64,000 bases of DNA from Branchiostoma floridae (taxonomy: Eukaryota > Chordata > Leptocardii > Amphioxiformes > Branchiostomatidae). Below, piece by piece: positions 11,501 to 25,180 of the stretch. A program made the translations under genes and the position numbers. The stretch covers positions 28,179,441 through 28,243,440 of the forward strand of contig NC_049981.1 in NCBI RefSeq assembly GCF_000003815.2. Direction: 5' to 3'. Position 1 is the first letter of the stretch; each line of letters starts with the position of its first letter. The notes under the pieces are model-generated. The model was not told the DNA's origin and did not search any database. It saw nothing but the letters and a program-made list of their open reading frames with translations.

Positions 11501-14500
11501 GACCGTCGATTGACCACAAACGCCAATTTGCTTTAATCCCTGCAATAATAGCCAGCATGACAGGTAACATGTGACACTGGACACGGTTGGCCTACAACCA
11601 TACATTAGGAGACGAGCAAGATTCTCTCTAAGAACGATCTTCTTTCTCGAAGTGAATATTGATGATAGTCAATTTTAGCTATTTTTGAAACGATCAATAG
11701 CAAACTGATATGGTTACAGTTTTTGAAGAGTCTCTTGCTTGTTCTTGAATTGTTTGAAACACATATGCTATAATGAATTGATGTTTTCACACTACCTTAC
11801 ACAGCGACGTGTGCTGCATTCAGCGCAAAATAACATGATCATTTATGACTAATACGACATATTCATTCAAGCCCAGAGCTAAGCCCGTGATTTTATGGCA
11901 TTTTGCTGTGAGTAGCAGGAGGAAATTCTAAAGCTTCAGCACCTCCAGAGCACACCACATTTGTCACGGGCTGTCTTCAGGGACTTACCGCGAACGTACA
12001 TGTAGTTTGGTAGTGATTATACACCATTTCACTGCAGGCAATCACAGAATAACTCCCCCATTGGAGCTAATCCCCGCCTTATCGGCAACAACGGGAGTCT
12101 ATTCTAACGGAAGACCTCAAAATCATTAAGAAAGGTTCGACACGTGGGTCAATCTATAAGAACTGTAGATTCATGAGCGCCTAATCTCGTGCAGCAGCCC
12201 CTTCCCGTGGCAGATCGATTATCACCGACACTGAATGATTCATACACGTAGGGAGGGTGTGGCTTACTTAGATACTTGTCTTCAGCAATCGGCAGGAGAT
12301 GGCTGGGAACTTCTTTAGAAACAAATATACGTCAAGCTTTCTTACTTCTCTTTCTAACCAGGATTACCATAACGTGCATCAATCATCCGACCAGCCAACC
12401 ACCTATCCTAAACAACCAATTTGACTCTGTCCCTTGAGTGGTTGCTTAAGACATGCTTGACTGTTATGTGAGTTTGATAGGACTTTTTGAATCTGAGCCT
12501 CCTCAATGCGTGTACAGAGATCAGTGTCAAGTTTAGTTTTGTGGCTTGTTGCCACTTTCTTTAGAGTAAGTTAGTAAGAGTGAAGGCTACATTTCCTCAA
12601 CTGTTTAAATGCCAATCCTATCCGCATATATAGGCATGCATGCAACATGCTTTAGAGTACAGCGTTCTCAAGTAAACCCCGCGTAACAGGTGGCATCTAT
12701 TAATGCAACACAGTGAAATATTTATGGTATACCTGTATATTCTCATTCATTGTCTCTTATTCGTTTAGTTGATGTTTTATCTCAACGGAAGGGAAACAAA
12801 TTGTGTTTGCTGTGTTATTTCTGTTCTTCAGAGGTCAATGACCTGGCACTAGTAGATTCTAGTGTAATAGACACCATGCGGTATTCGATTATGTAGCCAG
12901 TGACAGGACGTAGCCGGAGGGGCTGGTCACCGTATGCACGAATGGGTTCGAGTAATAATAAACAGAACAGTAGTTTCTTAGGCTGTACAATGTGGAGGTA
13001 GCCATTGTGGATTTGCTTGCCAATGTTATCACTCTTGTTATTTATATACTTAAGGCACTTTGCTTTGACTTAAGTTGATTCAATAGCAATTATCTACTCG
13101 TACTCTTCAGAATCCTATTCAGCACTATCAGATTTTCTAGTCTTAACACAAGAATTCAGTTTGTTTGCTGGTTTGTTTGTTTGTTTGTTTGTTTGTTTGT
13201 TTGTTTGTTTGTTTTAGGGCAACAGCCATCGTGCGTGTGTAATTGAACTGTTTGGTTGGATGTGTCAAAAAGAAACGTTGATTTTCTGGTGACCATCCAT
13301 CGGTGGCGCCTGCTTATTTACCTTCGTTGTTACTTGGAAATGTATGTTGGAGTTATGACATAAAGTTCTCATTTAACTCCACACAGGGGGATTCTGTAAG
13401 TAGTCATTACATTCTTCAAGTTTCCGATAGATGGATAGATGTGAAGGGAAGCAATTTCCTAGTAAAACATCGTAACCGTAAATCTACCGTTTTGCAATTG
13501 TTTTAGTAAAGACGCCAATGGCTGGAGCATTTTGACGGAATCAGATTTTGCACAGTAATAGCATTCGTCTCAATACATTTGCTGGCTGTTGAGCATCAAA
13601 GTCCCTGAAGATATTTGCCTTTTTTCAGCTGGTATAAAATTGAGGATGGCTCTCTGCTGTTGTTAAAATTGCATTTACGACCATTGTGCAAGATTGATTT
13701 TGAGAGTACCTGGGTTTCTTTGTCTCCTGATAGCAAATTCCTTTGCGAATATGGCATTTGACCAATTTCCGGAAGGCGTTTTTAACAAATGATATCTGGG
13801 CCCATTTCTAGCTCGCTACTTTCAATCACCCGTTCCCCGTGGACTCCAACATTGAGGTTATCATCCTCCTTGATGGATAGGGTCGATATAGATTGTCAGA
13901 AACGGAACAAATTCCGCCATCAATTTCACACAGGTCAGATCATCGCCAATTTACAGCACGTCGTTTGTACCGGGAAGATTAACAGCAAATTTCATGGTCA
14001 GTCCGCGGTGTCGGCGGCTTCTTCAAACAGCGATATTCTGGAGGCGGTGTGGTGCCGGAGGTCGCCACGAGTTGGCAGCACGGCGATTTCACGGCTCCAC
14101 AACCAGCGCGGCGAGACAATGCCACCAGACCTCCCACGGGATACTTAAGATGAGAAATGAGCTGGCTCGGAACCTTCTAGGTCAACGCCTATATAGGTGA
14201 AACTTGCTCAGACAGAAACGCACTCAGACAGTCTTATTGTACTGGGAACTTGCCAAGATAAAGTGAAATGGTAGCAGATGGACCTGTCATCCAACTTTGT
14301 ACAGCACATGCCTAGATTCTCTTCCCAAGCTGAGGCATATATAGAGGCTGTGGATGGACGAAAATGTCACTGACGACGTGCCTGTTGACGCCATTCTCTA
14401 TAGGATAATACTTAATATATATATGCCTTCACACAAAATAGAAAGATAACGACAGTCGTGTGTCGCTTTGCAACACACATTCAACACACTTCATTGTGTC

Positions 14501-16940
14501 TTCAATTAATATTGCATAACCTAGAATACATGTGTAGATTATACTAGATAATTAATTAGCTAATCAGTGATCTTATATAACGTTTTGCCTGACAATCTAC
14601 CTGCTACAATTGTTGCGCAATAAATGTTGACTTGAATTGACAAGGAAGCCCATGTACTAACATCATTGCTCGCTGCAACCTTAAGCGCAGATACAAAAAT
14701 GATTTGATCTAGGTTTTGAGGTTAAACGTTAATAGCTGCCTCTAAAAATGGAAAAAAATGCGACAAGTTCGTGAATAAAGAAAAGGTAACCTTAGGTAAG
14801 GTCTGGTCGACGTGCTATGTTGAGCATGTTGGGTGTAAGAGTGTGTTGGCGTGCGTTACCGTCATGTTGAAAGACGCATCGATGGTGTACTTTAGACGCG
14901 CCAAATGCATGCTTATAACATTTCATTGTGCATTTGCTAGCAAAGGCCTCACGGGATCCAGGGATCATCCATCCGCAGATCAAACGCACTGGTCACGATC
15001 GAGTACAGAAGCGACACCTTTCACAGAGTACTTCCGTCTTTTTAAATCAATGGTTTGTCTGCTCCAAGATGTTCTACACTTTCATGTACACCCAGTGAAA
15101 CATGAAAGAAAGACTGGAAAAGCAATAGAAAGCCTAAGTTTACAAGTCAGGAATAGTACTTACCAGTACCTGATCCCCTAAATGACCATATTCCAGTTAT
15201 CTGCTTCTGTGGATCTTGCATGAACGAGCGAATGTCGGAATTCAATGCGCACTCCATCAATAAAGCATTTTTTGTAAGCAGCTTGTTGGTTAGATTTGTA
15301 CATAATTGAGCCATTTCAGTGGGAAAAGTCGGCTCTTAAAAACATTTAGTTGTGAATAGAGAACGTTCTTGTATAGCCATTCACCAGACTGGCGAAGCTA
15401 TTAACGGACACACAAGTGTGGTTTTATACCGTCATTGCTGCTGCAAGATCACGTATTGTTTTGTGTTAGTCATTCCTTATACCTAATACAGATACATAGG
15501 CACAGTGCAAAAATGACAATTTTACTTCTGTCGTCAGCTTTTTTTTTTTACAAAATCTGTGACTGGCATATCTTCCAGCCCTTTCCTTCCATGAGCACTA
15601 TGTCATTGCAGGTATGACCGGCGTCACGCCGACCGCACATAGAGGGTGTTGAACCGTCGTTTGTGCACCTCGACTGAATTATGTCTTCACCAAGAAGACT
15701 GACCGAAATGTACTGCAGTCAGTTCTATTATCCTTCTCACTTATACCGTCAGATAGAATGAACTTTGCCCCTATGTTGGTTGAATACCACAGGGACAAAT
15801 GTCAAGGATAACTATTCCGTTACTTTTAACGGAAGACGATACGAGACTTCGTAACTTGACGTAGAAAATGTCAAGCATAGAGATGTAAAATAGCAGTGAT
15901 CTGTTTGGCGGTGATATAGCAGCATAATACGGACAGTCTTAGCTTTCCATACATGGATGAAACGTGAAGTGCCCTGGGTTTAAACCACAAGAATCTTTAA
16001 TCATGAGCGGTTAATGGACATGTCAGTCTCCCCACAATCACCACTCTCCAAGGCACGGAGATTTCCGATGACGTTGCAGAGCGGAACAGGGCATGACAGG
16101 TTTGATCTTTAGGCTTTACTTCCATAAGGAGTGGTGATGGGCGAGCAAGAGGCTTCCAAACAACTTATAAATAAACTCCATGCGGAGTCAGGCTAGGCCT
16201 AAAAGTTACGGAACTTCTAATAAAATCTTTGCATGGCAAAACTTATTCCCTCCCTCGCGAATAGAACTCGCCGATCACGAATGTTGTGAAGGCGCATGCA
16301 ATGGCAATTTGATTGGGTACTTAATCATGTTGTATAATATCATGACAGGCAGCGGGTGTCATCAATCAGATATCCGCTAGGGGGATTGTTACAGATGCGC
16401 TGGGACTCAAAATATTGTCAAGGTATCAGCTCTGGGTCTGAATAATTGTTTCTGCTTTAAAAGTGGTCTGAATCAAATGGTTATAGAAATCTGTAGCGAC
16501 TTTCACTGAAGTATAAGGAGTAATTGTTACCATTTAACTCTTTGTTTTTCACTCTGCATATCTAGGCTTGACAACGTTGCCGTGTAATCGTGTTCTGTGT
16601 TCTCTAAGGCATGGTTTGGATTCGCGTGTTGCAAAGAGAAGTTGCTTTAAACCTAAACAATGACACATGATGACGTCTATACGACATAGCGGCACAACAA
16701 GTAAGGTTTATAGATAGCGCTTGTAAACAATTTTAACATGCCTGTCAGAGAAGATACCTGTAGATTATGCTGATAACTGTGAATGCTTTTCAGACTCCAG
16801 ACTACCAACTACGAGCTTCTCACAGACTCGATCGAAGCATTATGGAACTCACCCACAAACTTTAAGGTTTCTTATTCATATACTACGACATTCAAGATGA
16901 CCATATTCCATCTTCTTCGGGGCATATCATGACTGGTTCA
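8582..16940. other. No supported gene; one microsatellite
   Basis: About 8.4 kb of unremarkable sequence. The longest open frames (11270-11605 minus, 13789-14148 plus, 14771-15181 plus) have no domain, low-complexity hydrophobic stretch or splice context I could build on. The GTTT microsatellite is listed separately. Confidence 0.6.
13171..13215. repeat. (GTTT)n microsatellite
   Basis: Eleven uninterrupted GTTT units in plus-strand reading, following TTTGCTG. Confidence 0.95.
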
Positions 16941-17091
16941 CTTTGTACTGCAGTTAGGTGTCACTGCTAACGACGAATGTGATAATACGTTATGTCTGGG
17001 AGTACGTGTTCAATGTCTATGTACGTAAATGTGTAACGATAATTCACGTTTGGAGATGCACATAGCAGTGACACCTAGCTGCAGTGCAAAG
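16941..17091. repeat. Foldback element with 29-bp inverted ends
   Basis: CTTTGTACTGCAGTTAGGTG (from 16941) pairs with the complement of ACACCTAGCTGCAGTGCAAAG (to 17091) with two mismatches over 29 bp. Weaker pairing continues inward (AACG...CGTT). A 151-bp hairpin of MITE type; no certain target duplication. Confidence 0.6.
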
Positions 17092-20000
17092 ACGATCGTC
17101 GACTCTTGACAAACATGTGATTGTGAATTACAAAGAACTTTGTTACTCAGTCATTTACCACACTGATGATTGATGAAACTAATCACAGATTATGCAAATC
17201 AGTTGAGGACTTTGAAACACCATACTCTCGTTATTGGAAGGTAAAAATGATCCATTTACACAAAGACAACTACGGAAGTTGCCCCAGGGTGTACTTCTCA
17301 ACACACTGCATGAACATTGCGGGAATGCCGCTTAGCCACACTGAAGAGTACCCCAGGATTTAATGCATAATGCATAACAAAAGTTTGATCTTACTATATA
17401 TAACGTTAGTATGTAGTGAATCCCAAGGTTCTCCTCTAGCGACATGGTTTAATGACTTTCCAGTATTATAAAACATGGTCTTTGGGGTTTAGGAATAAAC
17501 AACTGTAAGATGTACCCCCCGGCCTCATGGATCAGCCATGTTTGCCATTGTCAGTTTTCTGGCTGTGTACCAAGTACTGTACGTCAAAGATAGTAGATTA
17601 TTTCTTTCTTAAACACGAATCATATTATAATATTCAACCCAAACCACAGGAAAATGTTGGATCTAAATTTTAAAAAACGGCATTATTCAATCTTGGACGT
17701 GTAACCTTTACAAAGGCACGAATCTAAAGGTTTTAAATCATGAACATAGGATGTTTTATTGAACATGTTGCCTTTGAATGGGAAATTATAATCCGCACAT
17801 ACAATACAATTTCAGGGTACTTAGCTCTCCAACCCTCTCTAACTTCCAATTTCCACAATATACAGCGTAACCCCTCGCGCTTGCTTTCATCGTTAGCTTT
17901 ATTTCTTGGTAGGTAAATTTTATCAGCTATTAGAAATACGGGCCCATTGGAAGTATGACATTTGTGTTACGTTTATTGTTTACAACACTTGTGAACCTGT
18001 CTCTGGTTGTGACTGCTTAAAGCACTGCTCACTAACCAGTGCAGTGGGCGCCTGAACACTTCGTTAAGCCGCTCCTCCATTACTGCCGCTCCGTGATTGC
18101 TTTAATGTTGTCGACATGCTCTGGGAGATCTTCGCCGATAAAACAGATGTTTTATATATATGAGATTAGTCCGTTTTCTTTATCTAAAGCTGGTCATGTA
18201 AAACAACGAGGCATGGAACCGTTAATCATCATCGCAAGGGCGTAAACCTGTCAATAGAAATCCCGCTACTTATGTTACCTCGTGGAAACTTTTAACTCTG
18301 TCACAGCACTCTGATCTAATCTTCATATATTTATGACAACAAGTTTCGTCGAATTCTTTATCTAATTCTCTAAAACACATTGATTTGCTCAAATCTTATC
18401 ACCCTCTGTATACAGATGCTCCATAACACAGTTAGCATTCCTCGGCAGATATGTCAGCAAGCCACATTTTCTTTTGCTCCGAAGACCTTGACACGATCCC
18501 AGTGACGCCTGTATGCAAACTAAAAGGCATTTCTTGCTTATCAGTTTAGATCTCGTCGCACAATATGGCAGGTTGAACGAGACCATTACTGAGGTCCTGT
18601 GACACAGGTCAGGGAGTCAGACAGAGCGACGTGCGGCCCTGCGGAGACGCAGATAAATGTTATGGTCCTAAATGAATTATCTTATCTTCCAAAGTCACAT
18701 TGGCCGCAGATGGCTGACCTTGGATGGAGCTGAAGGGCGTGTGTTTAACTTCAATTGCCGTCTTGAGGCATTTAGCTAGGAATTTAGAATTTTGAGATAA
18801 CGTTTGCAAAAATAATGTGGCATGGGGACGTGAGGACGAAGTCAGATGGTGTAGAGCAGATAACAGGCAACAGTGCAAAGCTTTGGTTTTGTGCCTGGAA
18901 ATTGTTTGACAAAAAGATGCCGCTCCGGCTATGTGCCTCTTTGGCTATATGGGCATCTAACGTTGATCTTCTGAATCACAGTTGAGCCGTTGTCTCCAAC
19001 ACACAAAAAATTGGACTTACGTTTCGACATATCAACTCCAGTTTTTGTCAAGGAATAAGCAATCTGCTGCTTCTGAACGGTTACATTATGCGAATAGAAC
19101 ACGTGACTCGGTGAGGAATGCATAATACATGTACGTAAGATCTGGAGTTGATCAGCCGAAAATTTGGGTAATTCTTAAGCATTTTGTGTTAGAACTTGCA
19201 GTTAAACTTTTTACCAACACAAATTAACTTTCAAGGTACGACAGCAAACTGGTCAAATGAAAGGGTTGTGAGGTATTCTATAGGCCTAAAACATTCAAAG
19301 TCCACCAATGAATAAATGCATACTAGCGTGTGCCGTAGAGAGTTGAGCCATCGTCAAACATTCTTCTGGTGGGACAGGGTCTTGAATTGACGAGCCAAGA
19401 CTTGCAAGGTTACAAATTTAGAAATTTTCCTCACCACGTTTTCTGTTATCATACTGAGTCGTGGGGCTGATATACTGAACTGTTTGATGGCTTCAATGAA
19501 TATCTTTTGTTTTATTGGTCTTGATATGATGGTACGTGATGGTACATAGATATAAATGAAACCTTCTCATGGGAATACATCCTACTTTGGCTTTGTTCCA
19601 GTGGCAGTGCGATTATGAATACCTATCAGAGAGAACAGAAGTCGACCACAAGTACTAATCTATAATGTCTCTACATTTTTTATATGCATACCTAGCAGCA
19701 AGACGGTCAGTACCGACTGCAATGTTGCCTGAAATGCTGTTATCATTGTTGTGACAGGACGTATTGGGTACGCACACGTCCGTCCGTGTCAGAAGTGACG
19801 TGCCTAGTGTGTGTGTGGTCCGTTTATCTGTCACCGTACCTGTCAATCACGTACTGTTCATGGGTGACGTCAGACGGACAAGGTGGAACAAAACTCCAAA
19901 ATGCCACAGGAAAAGATATTTATCAGCCAGGATCTAACCAGATATCAACCTCTTGGGTCTGTCCAAGTCAATTTTAACGACATCTCGCGGCAAAAATCGA

Positions 20001-22065
20001 ACCAAGTCTGTCAATAATATGATCCAGGGCTCCTGATGTCCCCGATATCCAATAGTCAGGCCCGTATGGTTTGACTGTATATATTTATAGCGTATATATA
20101 TGAACAGCAGTAAGTTTTCCTTTCTTAAGAAATATGAGGCTCGTGATGTATCAACCCCAAGATGAATCTGCGTCCGTACATATCCCCGTGTAGTGTTTTA
20201 TATCCATTTAGTAGTATATCTTTACAGCTTGTGATGGATGGTCACGCAGCCAACGTCATCAATTAAAGTTACAATCGGCTTCCCAACGGTGAAGGGGGTG
20301 AGCGGTTATTATGATGACAAAATGTAACATGGCGTGTGTAAGAGACTTGGGAAGAGAAACGTGAAGGGATGAACAGCTCTAGAATCACACGCGCTCTTTC
20401 ATAACGCCGCTAATTTTATTAACTAATAGATTGATAACTCAATGTAGAGGTCACATGAACTGCATATGAATAGACGGTGCGTTTGGCAAGGATTGCCTTC
20501 CTGAAAAGATGAATTGATCGATGAAAAATTAGAAAGTAATACTACTCACAAACGTTAGGATCCTCCAGTGTAATCAATATCACCACACGAAGTAATGGGT
20601 GCACGAGGAGTGATCAAGTCATTCTGACTAAAGGATTTATTCTGAAAAATCGATGTTTCCAATCTATCCTAACCAGTTCTATCCTAGGGATGCATCCCGA
20701 CAAAATGGGTACAAGGAACATACCAGATTAATTTTATTGCGATGTTCAACAGCGGGGGTCAAAACATTGCACAAAAATATGTAGATTGAGCTTTACATTT
20801 CTTATTGTGTTGTTTTTGCGCATATCTATAGACAATGTTGGAGAGCTTGCATGAACTTTTATCTAAGTTGGTAAGGATAGAAAGGATAGACTAATGAAAT
20901 TACACTCACCAGAATATTTTCGACTGGTTCACTCATTCAGCTCACGTGACATGTCGCACTGTGACGTCATAAATTGGTCATCTGGGACAAGGGGGTGATA
21001 TGGACTTCCAACAACTTTTGAACTATTGCTGGCGTTTGCGAGTTTCTGTCTTGTCAGGTATAGTTCTAAGTATGGTAGAGAGTTCTTAACAGGCCGTTGC
21101 CCCTGAAGAGGCACATTGACACTTCGAACTTTTCCCCCAATCTCAACACAGAAAACGTTGCTACCTGGCGCACGCTTTAATCCAAGTTCGCAGTAGAAAA
21201 TGAGTAACGTTGTGATGATGGCCGTCCCACTGGCATTCACTCCTCACGAATTACCACCGGAAATCATTCCAGGCGATACAACTCCATCGTTGTTACTAAG
21301 GGAAGATTCCCCTACAGAAAACTACATCTAATGGTGTCGGAGGTGATAAGTGGGTGAGAAAATTACCTGCATCGCAGCGAAAAGTAACATTTGCCCGGTA
21401 ATAACGAGGATGTAGCTGTTACGAGCCATTGTTATGGCGGAGACGCCATCTCACTTTTTGCAGTGTAATGACGAGAATGAAGTGCTTTTACACATTTGAT
21501 GTTTCGATGGTATGTGTGGTAGTTTTAGCCGTGCCAACAAAGTTATCAATTGTGCCATTCAAGTCATTTACTAGAGGTAAATGGGAAGCTATTCATTTGT
21601 ATGTACTTACAGGCGTGTGCATTTTGTAACTACAATTTCTTCGTTGGGAGCTGAAAATCCTATTGTACATGCTCAGGTATAATCCACAAAACACCCGGCG
21701 CTGCTGTCAACTAGGTAGACGTTAAAATGATTTTGCTTCGTTGTGCTGTAGACACAATAAGAACTTTATATAACTCTAGCTCTTTCCTGCAGCAGCAATG
21801 ATTTGGTCACAATTGAAGAAAAAAAACTGCCGGGCAGTTCTCCGGCTTGTCACTATCGGGCGCGCGTGACCCCTACGGCCACGTGAGATACCCTGTGGCT
21901 ACACGAGTATTGTAGGCATGACGGGGCCCGGGTTGATTTTAAATTGCACTTTTAATCAACTCGGGACCCTGGACCAAATCGACGCCGTAAGTTAATCACG
22001 TGCGCACCGTGAGGTGCCTTGCAGTATCCGTCAGTCCAGTGACTTCGAGGCCCGTCCGGGAGCTA
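17092..22065. other. No supported gene
   Basis: Contains a head-to-head pair of a CTGGAGTTGAT motif at 18990-19190 (see findings) and an imperfect inverted repeat GGCCCGGGTTGATT / AATCAACTCGGGACC at 21930-21975. Short open frames show no domains. Confidence 0.55.
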
Positions 22066-22265
22066 CGTCGGCGTCGCTGCGTTTTAAATTGAATTTGCGT
22101 TACGTACATGTATACCATTGATTTTATAACTAGAATGGCTAAAAAGACAACAGAACACACAAAGCGTACAGAGATTTGCTTTTATCAATTAGATTCGTTG
22201 AGAATTCTGTCAAATCGCTCGGCCGCATCATCGCCGCCATCGCTGCCACAGCTTCAGCGACATAT
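22066..22265 (+). mobile_element. MITE-like core-family copy 4
   Basis: Left end GTCGGCGTCGCTGCG with TAAATTGAATTTG, core GGCTAAAAAGACAACAGAAC, ACACAAAGCGTACAGA, TTCGTTGAGAATTCTGTCAA and ATCGCTCGGCCGCATCATCG, right end GCTTCAGCGACATA. Full-length relative to copy 3. Confidence 0.6.
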
Positions 22266-22714
22266 CCTCCTTTACACTTATGTATCATGGACACTATAGA
22301 AATAGCACACCTTGCACCTAATCAAGACAGATCGCGATCACAACTGCTAGTATTACATCGTTCAGTAGACGCTATAACTTTGTGAAAACCACCCTTGTCA
22401 GATCTGTCTTAGACAGGCAACAAAACACAGACCGATAAAGTGCAACTTACTCTAATTTCCACCAAGGAGGTTAACAGGACAGTTAAGTTTAGTGAACCGC
22501 GTTTTTCTCATCTGTTCACAATAAATCTTCATATGCAATAAAGTTTCCCTAGTCATCAAATAGTACTGGGCATAAAATGGAATCGTACATAAGCATCCAG
22601 TATCAAACCAGACATTTTGGAAAAATGAAACCGTACAAAATATCGATGACGACTTTGGTTGGTGTTATTGGGTGATACATTTGGCCTGTTATGACAATAC
22701 TAACACCCCTTTAA

Positions 22715-22779
22715 AGGCCCCCTTCCAGTGGAAGGCGATCGCACTGCGCTCTCACTGCGACCTAAAACGTGTGTGTGTA

Positions 22780-22864
<85 letters not shown>

Positions 22865-23012
22865 CCCTCGATTCCATACTGGGTATATAATACAAAATAA
22901 AAAAGATGACTGAAAAGATATAAAAACTAATAGAATATTTTCGAAACGATATTGGTCGAGCGATCTGTCAAATTTTTGAGCGCGAAGAGCGTGCAGACCT
23001 AGTGGAAAGGGG
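22715..23012 (+). mobile_element. MITE-like core-family copy 5, with TG expansion
   Basis: Left end AGGCCCCCTTCCAGTGGAAG followed by GGCGATCGCACTGCGCTC and CACTGCGACCTAAAACG. The core has GATGACTGAAAAGATAT and GGTCGAGCGATCTGTCAAAT. The right end CCTAGTGGAAAGGGG is the inverted form of the left end. A 94-bp TG microsatellite sits where other copies have TAAATTGAATTTGTG. Confidence 0.65.
22769..22862. repeat. (GT)n microsatellite
   Basis: About 45 GT units with one ATTT interruption at 22778-22782, within MITE copy 5. Open frames of repeated Val-Cys across it are artefacts. Confidence 0.95.
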
Positions 23013-23602
23013 ATATAACCAAGACAAACAGCAATGCGCTGAGCTACTCAAATTACGCTATGTCATGGCGGGGCGAGTCGATTCTTCATATGATTATTAG
23101 CACATCATAAAATAAATGCAAGCCAACGGCACTGGGGAACAAACTAATAATAGTCAAATCAATAAAACACAATATAGGTAACATATTCAAATAATGATAT
23201 GGATGTCCTATATGGATGTACTAATTGTACCAAAGATTATACTACAGAAAAGCATTGTAATCTTAAATTCAATTAGTTCATAAAGGAAATTATGATTCAG
23301 CGTTCAACTATGTGAGGGTGGAATGTAATATCCCCTTTATTATATATCAGTAATTACGTTTTTCATGCATGTTTATGGAAGGTATGGTAGATTGCTTTGA
23401 AATTGGCAATTATATATTAAATGCTGACCTCTGGGGTCATTTCAGATTACAGGCAATTTTGGGCTTCCTGTTATTTCATGTCGCTGGCGATGTTTAAATC
23501 AAACTATATACGTTATCACCAATTGCTGTGTGTTACGTATTTGATTCTATCATACAATTACGACTACAAAATACAAAAAGTTAACTTCAGGGGTATCTCA
23601 AG

Positions 23603-23790
23603 TTGCGGTACGATGGCGCCGTCGTTGCGGCCGAGCGTTTCGACAGAGCATTGAACACATTTCAACGATAAAAAGGAGTCTTTTATGCTATGTGTGCTTA
23701 GTCATACGTCAACGCCTTGCTTAATATTCCTATTATTGAGTGAAGTCTATCAAATATGCAATCTAGAACGAAGCGACGCCGCCAACATAC
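23603..23790 (-). mobile_element. MITE-like core-family copy 6
   Basis: Reverse orientation: GCGCCGTCGTTGCGGCCGAG, CGTTTCGACAGAGCATTGAA, CACATTTCAACGATAAAAAG, TTATGCTATGTGTGCTTAGT, CATAC, ending with GAAGCGACGCCGCCAACAT. Confidence 0.6.
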
Positions 23791-25180
23791 CACCCTAACG
23801 AAGACTTGTCGTACTAAGTATACAACACGGTGCTGTTGAACACGGTACTTGGACGTCTTCTTGTAATTGGTCATATTCAGGGGACTCATATTAAACTGAT
23901 ACGGCAGACTTTACTATTCCATAACATCCTTATTGCAAATCTAGCTAGGCTAATCAACGAAAACACACAAAGATGGAGATGATGTTAGATATGAAATTCT
24001 TACATCCCTATCCCACCCAACCTCGCTTCGACTAAGCGATGTGAATTTTAGACATACAAAACGAATGGTTTAACGCTATGTGTGTTTAGTTGTCTTTTTA
24101 GCCATTCAACATTTTTGCGCGATATCTGAAGTCGATGTGAAGAAAGGTTATTACCAGGACTGCGAATGCCACATGATTGCGGGATGGGGTGACTGAAGAG
24201 CCGGTGACGCGAACCAGTGTGAGAATGATAAGTTATTGTTCCTCTCTGGCGAGTCTTGGAAAGTCATGTTTCTATTGACCTGCCGGGACACGAAGCCAGG
24301 TGCCTCCGGGCAACTGTGCTTCTACCGTGGAAAATAGGCGACATGGTTGTTACGGTGTTCTCGTGAATATCCCATGGCGTCGTGCATGACATATCAAATA
24401 GAGACCATAACCAGTTCTTTTGGGAACACCCAGCATTCAAGAAATAAGCGCAAGGCAGTGCTTAGTAGTTTTAGATAGCTTTATATAATGATTGAATATG
24501 CATCCAATCTATTGTGACTTTACACATACAATCAACACAAAGGCGTACCATCAATGACATACAAAGATTCAAATTCGCCCATTAGATGTCCGATCAGCAT
24601 TTGGTGGTTTATAACTAGGTGCGCATCACGCATCACTGTATCTGCATGTATATAGCCGATTATAGTCATCGTAGTGTGCATAAGCACACCACATATGTTT
24701 CTCATCAATGTAGCTTTTTCTACGTTGACAGTAATAATGATCCCTGTTGTCTGAGATGATATACTCTAGAATGTATATTCTCGAAATCTTTCACTTGTTG
24801 ATGAGAGAATAATAATATTCGACGGTCATAAATTTACGTCAGACGGCCTGTAGTTTTGTATTATTATAAGAAATCCTTAAGGCTAATTTCATAACAGCAC
24901 CTGCCAGCGTGTTCCAACTGCAGTTAATTGTGCTCTTCGTCTCTGTCTGGTGCCTTTTATCATGTTTTATGTAGGTTATTCAGTTTCTTCCTCGCCGCGT
25001 GCCTCCTTTGGCTTATGGAAGTTCTTTATGGTCCTGTCCAAGGCCGGCTGCCAACTATTAAATGTCTTTGCCTATGAATGAGGTTCAGGGCCAGTGAACT
25101 CTGACAGAACAGTATTATTAACCTCCGCCGGTATCCTGTGGAAGAGGCTCTAAACTGATAAATCCTCCGCTCACAGCACA
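23791..25180. other. 3' flank of the GPCR gene; no further gene
   Basis: Downstream of the GPCR stop codon (minus strand). Besides MITE fragment copy 7 nothing is recognised, and no clear polyadenylation signal was found close to the stop. Confidence 0.5.
24060..24120 (-). mobile_element. MITE-like core-family fragment, copy 7
   Basis: Only the middle of the family remains: CGAATGGTTTAACGCTATGT, GTGTTTAGTTGTCTTTTTAG, CCATTC, reverse orientation. Confidence 0.45.

Noticed and set aside
13789-14148. 119-codon plus-strand frame
   Set aside because: Ser/Arg-rich without domain; a second frame overlaps it.
14771-15181. 136-codon plus-strand frame
   Set aside because: No recognisable motif; overlaps an equally open minus frame; no coding-like codon pattern.
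22672-22913. Val-Cys repeat frames
   Set aside because: Runs through the GT microsatellite inside MITE copy 5.
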